DNA of 16,961 nucleotides from CAYQEC01 sp964416425 (GTDB taxonomy: Bacteria > Actinomycetota > Acidimicrobiia > Spongiisociales > UBA5794). Location of the stretch: NCBI GenBank assembly GCA_964416425.1, contig CAYQEC010000041.1:1-16961 (forward strand). The letters run 5' to 3'. The stretch's first letter is position 1, and every line of letters starts with the position of its first letter. Below the pieces are notes generated by a model, which ran no database searches, had not been told where the DNA came from, and saw only the letters and a list, made by a program, of their open reading frames with translations. Of this stretch, positions 7,395 to 12,471 are shown piece after piece. Position numbers and translations under genes: made by a program.

Positions 7395-8729
7395 ATGGGT
7401 CGCCTGGTGTCGGGTGTGGTTGGTGTCATGTTGCTGGTGGAGGTGTTGGGGCAGGTCCCGGCCGAGCCCGCCGAAGCCCAGAGCGTGCCCCAGGTGTTCG
7501 TCGACGTGCCCACCAGCAATCAGTTCACCACCGCGGTTGCCTGGTTGGCGGGGGAGGGCATCACGAGGGGCTGCAACCCGCCATCGAATTCGCGGTTCTG
7601 TCCCGACGATCCGGTCACCCGGGGGGAGATGGCCGCCTTCCTGGTGCGCGCCTTCGACTACACCGACCGGGGCGACAGCGACTTCCTCGACGACGACGGC
7701 TCGGTCTTCGAAGCCGACATCGAGAAGCTTGCCGCCGCCGGGGTCACCTTGGGCTGCAACCCGCCCGGCAACGACCGGTACTGTCCCGATCGTGCCGTCA
7801 CCCGGGGGGAGATGGCCGCCTTCCTGGTGCGCGCCTTCGGCTACACCGACCGGGGTGATCGGGACTTCCTCGACGATGACGGTTCGGTGTTCGAAACCGA
7901 CATCGAGAAGCTGGCCGCCGCCGGGGTCACCTTGGGATGCAACCCACCGGCCAATGACCGGTTCTGTCCCGATCAGGCCACCACCCGAGCCCAGATGGCC
8001 GCCTTCCTCCACCGCGCCTTCGGATCCCCCGCCCCCAACATCGTCCCGTCGGCGGAGGGTCGGATCGCCGACCACACGCTCGTCGCCGCCTACGACACCA
8101 TCCCGAGCGGCGTCGTGACCGAGGTGGCGAACCTCCACATCTACTACGGCCACACCTCACACGGGAGCCAGCTCGTCACCGGCGTCGGCATGATGCCGGC
8201 GGCATGGCAGCTGGTGAACCTGGTCGAGACGTCACCCGATCTCGGCTACGACGTGTGGGAGCCGCAGACCGACCAGTGGCTGGAGGATCATCCCGAGACC
8301 GAGGTGGTGATCTGGTCGTGGTGCGGTCAGCAGTCGAGCAACTCCGTCGACGACGTGCAGGAGTACCTCGACGACATGACGGCCCTCGAGGTCAGGTACC
8401 CCGACGTGCAGTTCATCTACATGACCGGCCACCTGCGGGGCGCCTACAGCGAGTACCTCTACGGGGACGCCGAGAACCAGATCCTGCAACGCGACAACCA
8501 GATGGTGCGGGACTACGCCGAGCTGCACGGGAAGTGGCTGTTCGACTTCGCCGACATCGAGTCCTACCTCGACGGCAGCGAGGTGCAGTGCACCTACCAC
8601 GGCATGCCGGTCGAGTGCGTCTGGCCCAACGACGCCACCGGCTGCGCCCACTCCCGAATGGGGAACTGCGACCGCAAGGGCAAGGCCTGGTACACGCTGC
8701 TCGCCCGCATGACCGGCTGGGACGACTGA
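7395..8729 (+). CDS. Exported protein with three SLH modules and a possible SGNH-like hydrolase domain
   Basis: A 444-residue exported protein. The ATG has GGAGG seven bases upstream and begins a signal peptide (MGRLVSGVVGVMLLVEVLG, cleavage near AEAQS, about residue 28). Three S-layer-homology modules follow, beginning near residues 33, 97 and 158, with period 61 residues. Each contains GCNPP-x-N-x-R-x-CPD, so each has two Cys that may form a disulfide outside the cell. SLH modules normally bind wall polymers and hold the protein at the surface. Residues 245-444 form a separate domain with NLHIYYGHTSHGSQ (247-259), VVIWSWCGQQS (304-314), YMTGHLRG (342-349) and a late GCAHS (416-420). This order resembles the blocks of SGNH hydrolases (Ser early, His late), but I am not sure of the family. 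Repeats follow the stop codon. Confidence 0.85.
   Translation: MGRLVSGVVGVMLLVEVLGQVPAEPAEAQSVPQVFVDVPTSNQFTTAVAWLAGEGITRGCNPPSNSRFCPDDPVTRGEMAAFLVRAFDYTDRGDSDFLDDDGSVFEADIEKLAAAGVTLGCNPPGNDRYCPDRAVTRGEMAAFLVRAFGYTDRGDRDFLDDDGSVFETDIEKLAAAGVTLGCNPPANDRFCPDQATTRAQMAAFLHRAFGSPAPNIVPSAEGRIADHTLVAAYDTIPSGVVTEVANLHIYYGHTSHGSQLVTGVGMMPAAWQLVNLVETSPDLGYDVWEPQTDQWLEDHPETEVVIWSWCGQQSSNSVDDVQEYLDDMTALEVRYPDVQFIYMTGHLRGAYSEYLYGDAENQILQRDNQMVRDYAELHGKWLFDFADIESYLDGSEVQCTYHGMPVECVWPNDATGCAHSRMGNCDRKGKAWYTLLARMTGWDD
7614..8008 (+). repeat. 183-base tandem repeat inside the SLH gene
   Basis: The segment encoding VTRGEMAAFLVRAF recurs at a 183-base offset (7614 and 7797), with 43 bases identical, one change, then 15 more identical. 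A third, more diverged copy begins near 7980. It encodes the SLH modules, so it is coding, but the near identity points to recent duplication or gene conversion. Confidence 0.75.
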
Positions 8730-8756
8730 GGGCACCTCTCGTCCCTCGTCTCTCCT

Positions 8757-8824
8757 ATCCCCCTTGCGAAAAGGCGGGACCGGCGAAGCGCCGGCGAAGC
8801 TGGTAATGAACCGAGGGGGGCGTG
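8757..8824 (+). repeat. Type II palindromic repeat, degenerate copy B1
   Basis: ATCCCCCTT-GCGA-AAAGGCGGGAC forms the first, imperfect stem, followed by CGGCGAAG, a decayed middle stem (CGCCGG / AAGCTGG), and the closing CCGAGGGGGGCGTGCGG. It begins 27 bases after the SLH stop codon. Confidence 0.6.
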
Positions 8825-8832
8825 CGGCGCCG

Positions 8833-8905
8833 CGACCCTCCCCGGCTCAGCTCGCCTCCGGCGGCTTCGCCGACCCTCCCTGATCCCAGGGAGGGTGAAA
8901 GAAAC
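8833..8905 (+). repeat. Type I palindromic repeat, copy B1
   Basis: CGACCCTCCCCGG opens the unit, a small CGCC-TCC-GGCG hairpin follows, then the main stem ACCCTCCCTG (8873-8882) and CAGGGAGGGT (8887-8896) with loop ATCC, and the GAAAGAA tail. The loop differs from copies A and C, where it is ACA or TGT. Confidence 0.7.
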
Positions 8906-8948
8906 ACCGCCCCCTCCCGCCTCCTGCCGACCCCCCTCGCGCTTCCTG

Positions 8949-9018
8949 TCGTCCCCCTGGGATCAAGGGGGACCAGCGAAGTGCCAGCGCAGCTGGCAAC
9001 CGAGCCGAGGGGGGTGTG
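8949..9018 (+). repeat. Type II palindromic repeat, copy B2
   Basis: First stem GTCCCCCT (8951-8958) and AGGGGGAC (8966-8973); middle stem TGCCAGC (8982-8988) and GCTGGCA (8992-8998) with loop GCA; closing GAGCCGAGGGGGGTGTG. It is in tandem with copy B3 at a 77-base offset. Confidence 0.8.
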
Positions 9019-9025
9019 CCCTCTG

Positions 9026-9093
9026 TCGTCCCCCCTGGGATCAGGGGGGACCGGCGAAGTGCCAGCGCAGCTGGCGTTGAGCCGGGGGGGGTA
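9026..9093 (+). repeat. Type II palindromic repeat, copy B3
   Basis: First stem GTCCCCCCTG (9028-9037) and CAGGGGGGAC (9042-9051) with loop GGAT; middle stem GCCAGC (9061-9066) and GCTGGC (9070-9075) with loop GCA; closing GAGCCGGGGGGGGTAG. Both arms of the first stem gained one C/G pair relative to copy B2. Confidence 0.8.
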
Positions 9094-9111
9094 GCGGCGA
9101 AAGACCCCACC

Positions 9112-9213
9112 GTGACCCTCCCCGAATCGCCGGCGGCTACGCCGCCGCCTCTACGACGCCTCCGCCTGCGGCGGAGGGAACCTCCCTGATCCCCGGGGAA
9201 GGTGAAAGAAACA
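9112..9213 (+). repeat. Type I palindromic repeat, enlarged copy B2
   Basis: GTGACCCTCCCCG opens it. Two variable hairpins follow: CGGCGGC-TAC-GCCGCCG (9131-9147) and CCTCCGCC-TGC-GGCGGAGG (9159-9177). Then comes a decayed main stem (ACCTCCCTG / GGGGAAGGT, 9180-9203) and the GAAAGAAAC tail. Other copies have only one variable hairpin. Confidence 0.65.
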
Positions 9214-9255
9214 CCGCCCCCTCCCGCCTCCTGCCGTCCCCCCTCGCGCTTCCTG

Positions 9256-9311
9256 TCGTCCCCCCTGGGATCAGGGGGGACCAGCGAACGGAGTGAGCTG
9301 AGGGGGGTCGC
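9256..9311 (+). repeat. Type II palindromic repeat, copy B4
   Basis: First stem GTCCCCCCTG (9258-9267) and CAGGGGGGAC (9272-9281), then CAGCGAACGGAGTGAGCTG in place of the usual middle hairpin, and the closing GAGGGGGGTCGCGG. The middle hairpin is replaced or lost. Confidence 0.7.
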
Positions 9312-9337
9312 GGTGAGGAACTTCACCGCGACCCCCC
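9302..9337. terminator. 15-bp perfect hairpin between convergent genes
   Basis: GGGGGGTCGCGGTGA (9302-9316) pairs perfectly with TCACCGCGACCCCCC (9323-9337) around a 6-base loop. It joins the end of a type II repeat with the start of a type I fragment (GCAGGGAGGGTGACAGAAA, 9343-9361). It lies between the SLH gene, which ends at 8729 on the plus strand, and the amidase gene, which ends at 9376 on the minus strand, so it may stop transcription from both sides. Confidence 0.55.
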
Positions 9338-9375
9338 CACACAGCAGGGAGGGTGACAGAAACGCCCTCTCCCCC

Positions 9376-10263
9376 CTACCCCGAGAGGAAGCTCACCAAG
9401 GCGGCGGCGATGGCGTCGGCCTCCTTCTCCCGGAAGTCGGGATCGAGCAGGAGGGCGACGTCCGCGGCGTTCTTCATGTTCCCCGCCTCCAGGAACACGA
9501 CCGGCACGTCGGACAGGTTGAGGCCTCCGAGGTCGCTGCGGCGGGAGAGGCCGTCGCTGGCGGTGTAGTCCGAGATCGGCATCCCGGTCGCCTGGAACGA
9601 CTCCCGCAGCGCCTCGGCGAGCCGCAGTGACGGCTCGGCGATGTCGTCGGTGAGCCCGTCGATGGTGGCGGGGTAGATGACGTGGAACCCGCGGCCGTCG
9701 ACCGGCCCGCCGTCGGCGTGGATCGACACCACCGCGTCGGCCTGGTTGCGATTGCCGATGGCGGCCCGCTCGGTGATGCAGGGCCCCCATCCGTCGTTGT
9801 CTTGCCGGGTGAGCACCACGGTGGCGCCGAGCGCCTCAAGCCGAACCTTCGTCACCAGCGCCAGCTCCCAGTTGAGCGTCGCCTCGGGATAGCCGTCGTC
9901 GGTGGCGGTGCCGGTGGTGTTGCAGGCCTTGGTGCCGTTGCCGATGTCGATGATCTGGTTGATCTCGTCGAGGTGCTGATAGTTGCGCCCGTTGTGCCCC
10001 GGGTCGATCACGATGATCCGCCCCGTCAGGGATCCGGCCGGTGGTGTCGTGGTCGTCGCCGGCACGGTCGTGGTGGTGGTTGTCGGAGCCGTGGTCGTGG
10101 TCGCCATGGTGGTGGTCGCGGTTGTCGTCGTCGTGGCCGCCATCGTGATGGTCGTCGCCGCCACGATCGACGTCGTGCTGCCGGACTCGGTCGCCGAACC
10201 GCCACAGCCCGCCAGGATCAGGGTCACCAGACACCCCACGGTGCAACCCACCCGAAGCCGCAT
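9376..10263 (-). CDS. N-acetylmuramoyl-L-alanine amidase lipoprotein (Amidase_3)
   Basis: A 295-residue zinc amidase that cuts the bond between MurNAc and L-Ala in peptidoglycan. The N-terminus is a lipoprotein signal with lipobox LAGC (Cys20). Residues about 37-77 are a Thr-rich, low-complexity linker that would span from membrane to wall. The Amidase_3 domain begins at about 81. Zinc ligands are His90 (IDPGHNG), Glu127 (GYPEATLN) and His182 (SIHADGG), and the catalytic Glu is 259 (VFLEAGN), so all key residues are present. Fold and size resemble mycobacterial Rv3717-type amidases, but with a linker and lipid anchor added. Start ATG has GGGGGA about eight bases upstream. The M15 peptidase gene lies 121 bases upstream in the same direction, and both are lipoproteins with the same linker style, so they probably act together in wall turnover. 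Confidence 0.93.
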   Translation of the reverse strand: MRLRVGCTVGCLVTLILAGCGGSATESGSTTSIVAATTITMAATTTTTATTTMATTTTAPTTTTTTVPATTTTPPAGSLTGRIIVIDPGHNGRNYQHLDEINQIIDIGNGTKACNTTGTATDDGYPEATLNWELALVTKVRLEALGATVVLTRQDNDGWGPCITERAAIGNRNQADAVVSIHADGGPVDGRGFHVIYPATIDGLTDDIAEPSLRLAEALRESFQATGMPISDYTASDGLSRRSDLGGLNLSDVPVVFLEAGNMKNAADVALLLDPDFREKEADAIAAALVSFLSG

Positions 10264-10384
10264 TCCCGGTTCCCCCGCGTTGAACGACGATCGACGCCAC
10301 CGCAGGCTACGCGCCCGTCACGACCTTGGGGCACCCAGTTGCCCGAATCTCCCGTGCTCCCAACCCAGGGTTCAGGGCTGGGGG
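10264..10384 (-). other. Gap between the two wall-hydrolase genes
   Basis: Just downstream of the M15 stop codon there is a weak imperfect hairpin (CCCAACCC at 10359-10366 with GGGCTGGG at 10375-10382), possibly a partial terminator. I found no convincing promoter for the amidase gene, so the two genes may be co-transcribed. Confidence 0.35.
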
Positions 10385-11278
10385 TCAGCCGCCGTCGCGG
10401 GAGAAGTGCATCCAGTCCTTCAGGCTGTGCCAGGTTCCGCCCCATTGCCAGCCGATCTCGTTGAAGGCCTCCACCACCACGCCGTCGGGCAGCACCATGC
10501 CGGGCAGCTCCCGATCACGATCGGTGTACGAGGACGCCAGCTCAGGGAGCACCAGGTCGCCCTTCAGGTAGGGGTTGTGGAACGGGTTGACGTCGACCGC
10601 CAACCCGAAGGCGTGCCACGACCATCCCCCGTCGGAGCCCACCGCGGGGCGGCACACGAACGACGTGGTGTCGTTCCCGTCCCCGGTCGGCGGAGCGTCG
10701 ATCTCCTCGGCACGGACCACCCTCATCTCCTCGATGGGAAAGCGGGCCTCGTGCAGGGTTCGGAACACCTGCACGATGTCCTCGGCCACCGCCGCGTTCA
10801 CCAGCAACTCCCCCGTGTGGTACTCGCCGTCGAAGCCATAATGCGACACCGTCACGTACGCCAGATCATCGAGGGTCACGGGACAATCCTCCGACCAGCT
10901 CGAACGGGCGACGATGTCGGGCGGCACGGCGTCGATGGTCCAGGCGAACTCGTCTCCCTCCGGAGGCGGCAGCAGGTCGAGCGTCTCGAGGCGGCGGTCG
11001 ACCAGCTCGGGAGGAGTGGGCTCCACCTCCCCGTACCCGTCCTCTCGCAGTGGGAGGGGACGGGAACCGAGCCAGTCGGGACGGGCAAAGGGCGGGACGG
11101 TGGTGGTGGTCGTGGTCGGGGGAAGCGTCGTGGTGGTGGTCGACGTCGTAGAGGTCGTAGTCGACGTTGAGGTGGTCGCCGCCACCGTCGTGGTGGTGGT
11201 CTCAGCCGGGGTGACATCCGAGGAGCAGGCGGCGAGCACGACCAGCCCGCTCAGCCACACCAGGATGCGCCCTCTCAT
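10385..11278 (-). CDS. M15-family peptidase lipoprotein (D-Ala-D-Ala carboxypeptidase / endopeptidase type)
   Basis: A 297-residue exported zinc peptidase of family M15, which trims or cuts peptidoglycan stem peptides. A lipoprotein signal ends in lipobox LAAC (Cys18). Residues about 27-62 are almost pure Thr/Ser with a few Pro, a wall-spanning linker. The catalytic domain lies in the C-terminal half: HTGELLVN (154-161), zinc ligands His222 and Asp229 in SWHAFGLAVDVNP, and His291 in DWMHFS. This pattern fits the Peptidase_M15_4 (VanY / L-alanyl-D-Glu endopeptidase-like) branch; whether it is a carboxypeptidase or an endopeptidase cannot be decided. It is upstream of, and parallel to, the amidase gene, and they share architecture. 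The start is set by the signal peptide. Upstream lies the type I repeat array at 11336-11540. Confidence 0.9.
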   Translation of the reverse strand: MRGRILVWLSGLVVLAACSSDVTPAETTTTTVAATTSTSTTTSTTSTTTTTLPPTTTTTTVPPFARPDWLGSRPLPLREDGYGEVEPTPPELVDRRLETLDLLPPPEGDEFAWTIDAVPPDIVARSSWSEDCPVTLDDLAYVTVSHYGFDGEYHTGELLVNAAVAEDIVQVFRTLHEARFPIEEMRVVRAEEIDAPPTGDGNDTTSFVCRPAVGSDGGWSWHAFGLAVDVNPFHNPYLKGDLVLPELASSYTDRDRELPGMVLPDGVVVEAFNEIGWQWGGTWHSLKDWMHFSRDGG

Positions 11279-11335
11279 ACCCGCGACGCTACCCGGGATG
11301 CCGATCTAGGGAACGCTCGGGGGCGAAGCGCGCGA

Positions 11336-11540
11336 GGTGCGAGGTCGCGGCGCGGCACGGTGACCCTCCCCGGATCAGTCGCCTACGGCTCCTTCTCCGA
11401 CCCTCCCTGCACAGCAGGGAGGGTGAGAAGAACGTCGACAGAGGGGGGTGCGAGGTCGCGGGACTGCAGGCGACCCTCCCCGCATCGTCCACCTCCGGTG
11501 GACTCTGCGACCCTCCCTGCACAGCAGGGAGGGTGAGAAG
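11336..11540 (+). repeat. Tandem type I palindromic repeats, copies C1 and C2
   Basis: Two units with a period of about 110 bases lie here. Unit C1 is 11361-11452, with main stem ACCCTCCCTGC / GCAGGGAGGGT at 11400-11410 and 11414-11424. Unit C2 is 11471-11540, with stem at 11510-11520 and 11524-11534. C2 also has a middle hairpin GTCCACC-TCC-GGTGGAC (11487-11503). The linker GGTGCGAGGTCGCGG occurs at 11336-11350 and 11447-11461, so a remnant of a third unit lies to the left. The array fills most of the 291-base gap between 11279 and 11569, where I see no gene. Confidence 0.8.
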
Positions 11541-11569
11541 AGCGGCCGAGGCCGGGACAGGTGGCCCCC

Positions 11570-11959
11570 TCACCCTGCCCGGCGTTGCCACCAATCGCTC
11601 GCCACGTACGCCAGGGCCACCACGAAGCCCAGCATCGAGAGCACGCCGACCGACACCGAGTCGTCGTCACGCACCACGGCCACGACCATCACGACCGCGT
11701 ACCCCAGGGCACCCACCATGAGGGCATTGCGGGCCGAGACGTCACGGACATGCCGAGTCCACTCGTCGGTGCGAAACGGCGCCGCTCCCCCATCCTTCGT
11801 GGTCAGGTAGCGGCCCCCGCGGGGCGCCCACACGAAGAACCCCATCACCAACACGCTCACGAGCGCCGCCGCCCACCAGGTCACGCCGGCGAATCCCAGC
11901 AGCGTCCCGACGGCGACGGCGATCGCCGCCCGGGTCACGTAGTAGACGGTCCACGCCAT
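11570..11959 (-). CDS. Small four-helix membrane protein paired with the Xre regulator
   Basis: A 129-residue integral membrane protein with helices at about 9-25, 28-44, 79-96 and 103-122 and a hydrophilic loop (about 46-77) containing RGGRYLTTKDGG and a charged DEWTRHVRDVSARN segment. I cannot name the family with certainty. Small membrane proteins such as DUF2178-type proteins are often encoded just after a short Xre regulator, and this matches that pattern. Its ATG is eight bases after the stop of the regulator gene, so the two are a tight operon. The ribosome-binding site GAGGTG overlaps the regulator's stop codon (TGAGGTG). It is probably the regulator's target or partner; no activity can be assigned. 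Downstream lies the type I repeat array. Confidence 0.82.
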   Translation of the reverse strand: MAWTVYYVTRAAIAVAVGTLLGFAGVTWWAAALVSVLVMGFFVWAPRGGRYLTTKDGGAAPFRTDEWTRHVRDVSARNALMVGALGYAVVMVVAVVRDDDSVSVGVLSMLGFVVALAYVASDWWQRRAG

Positions 11960-11967
11960 GACGCACC

Positions 11968-12180
11968 TCAGTCCTCGTCCTCGTCCTCGTCCCAGAAGAT
12001 CTCCTCCACCGGCACCCCGAACTCCCCGGCGAGCTTGAGCGCCAGCAGCACCGAGGGGGTGTAGCCGCCCCGCTCGATGGCGATGATCGTCTGCCGGCTG
12101 ACCCCGACCCGCTCCGCGAGGTCACTCTGGGTGAGCTCGGCGGCGAGCCGCAGCTCCCGGAGTCGATCGTGCAGCACCAT
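11968..12180 (-). CDS. Short Xre-family transcriptional regulator
   Basis: A 70-residue DNA-binding protein consisting of little more than a helix-turn-helix of the Xre/Cro-C1 type. The HTH spans about residues 17-37 (TQSDLAERVGVSRQTIIAIE), and the protein closes with PVEEIFW and an acidic tail DEDEDED. This is the widespread short Xre class often encoded before a membrane protein, as here. The ATG at 12180 is chosen because the class starts this close to the HTH; an in-frame TTG at 12198 would add six residues but falls inside the putative operator. Two near-identical 22-bp dyads at 12191-12212 and 12231-12252 overlap its promoter, so it very likely represses itself and the membrane protein gene. 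Confidence 0.92.
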   Translation of the reverse strand: MVLHDRLRELRLAAELTQSDLAERVGVSRQTIIAIERGGYTPSVLLALKLAGEFGVPVEEIFWDEDEDED

Positions 12181-12190
12181 GGGACTCCCT

Positions 12191-12212
12191 GATGTCAAGT
12201 ACGCTTTACATC
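12191..12212. promoter_or_regulatory. Operator-like dyad 1 for the Xre regulator
   Basis: Arms GATGTCAAG (12191-12199) and CTTTACATC (12204-12212) are complementary at eight of nine positions around a 4-base spacer. It covers the expected transcription start and touches the -10 element. It has the same arm and spacer pattern as the dyad at 12231-12252, 40 bases away. Confidence 0.7.
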
Positions 12213-12238
12213 GTAGGGATGGAGATGCCGGATGTCAA
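12210..12238 (-). promoter_or_regulatory. Promoter of the Xre / membrane-protein operon
   Basis: On the minus strand TTGACA (12233-12238) is a perfect -35 and TACGAT (12210-12215) a four-of-six -10, with exactly 17 bases between. The start of transcription would fall near 12203, about 22 bases before the ATG. The -35 lies inside operator-like dyad 2, and the -10 and start overlap dyad 1. Confidence 0.65.
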
Positions 12239-12252
12239 GGGGACTTGACACC
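12231..12252. promoter_or_regulatory. Operator-like dyad 2 for the Xre regulator
   Basis: Arms GATGTCAAG (12231-12239) and CTTGACACC (12244-12252) are complementary at eight of nine positions, with a perfect 7-bp core TGTCAAG/CTTGACA and a 4-base spacer. It includes the -35 hexamer. The left arm is identical to that of dyad 1, and the 40-base centre spacing, close to four helix turns, would put both on one face of the DNA. Confidence 0.72.
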
Positions 12253-12277
12253 CGGGTCGGCCCTGCTCACGTCGCCG

Positions 12278-12423
12278 TCACGCGGCAGGGCTCTCGACCG
12301 GGGTTTGAGCGGCGATCAGATCTCGATACCGGGCGAAGCTCTGCTTCGGGATGCGCCGGCTGGTGGCGTGATCGACCCACACCAGCCCGAGGCGTTGGCT
12401 GTCGGCAGAGACGGCGCCGTGAC
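12278..12423 (-). pseudogene. Possible C-terminal remnant of a thioesterase-like gene
   Basis: Between the Xre promoter and the LarA-like gene, the minus strand encodes ADSQRLGLVWVDHATSRR followed by IPKQSFARYRDLIA and a stop. V-W-V-D-x-A-T-x-R-x-x-P resembles the last strand of 4HBT acyl-CoA thioesterases. No start codon with a ribosome-binding site and no upstream catalytic part is present, because the frame runs upstream only as the antisense or shifted frame of neighbouring genes. It may be the decayed tail of a lost gene. The resemblance is from memory and short. Confidence 0.25.
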
Positions 12424-12471
12424 TTGGGGACTCATTAGGGAATCGACACCAACGAAGGGAGCCCCCCTCAG

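Larger units (their letters stand above)
8894..9288 (+). repeat. Long direct repeat, 87-88 bases, 8894-8980 and 9201-9288
   Basis: The two segments run from the tail of a type I unit through a C-rich spacer into the first stem of a type II unit. They are nearly identical, differing by one base change and by small differences around the C run of the stem. The offset is 307-308 bases, so a whole block of the array has been duplicated. Confidence 0.75.

Noticed and set aside
6222..8153. Open frame of 643 codons on the minus strand over the reductase and SLH genes
   Set aside because: It is the antisense of two well-supported plus-strand genes. Its repeated GGHLPPGD segments merely mirror the SLH tandem repeat.
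8822..9326. Open frames on both strands within the repeat array
   Set aside because: They are translations of palindromic repeats, with no ribosome-binding site and no similarity to a protein family that I can see.
8757..9361. Repeat array considered as a CRISPR
   Set aside because: Units vary in length and internal sequence, are self-complementary, and lack uniform repeats with unique spacers; no cas gene is nearby.
10050..11205. GTGGTGGT-type triplet runs at 10050-10165 and 11099-11205 considered as independent tandem repeats
   Set aside because: They are the complement of Thr codons (ACC, ACG, ACA) in the linkers of the two lipoproteins, so the coding sequence explains them.
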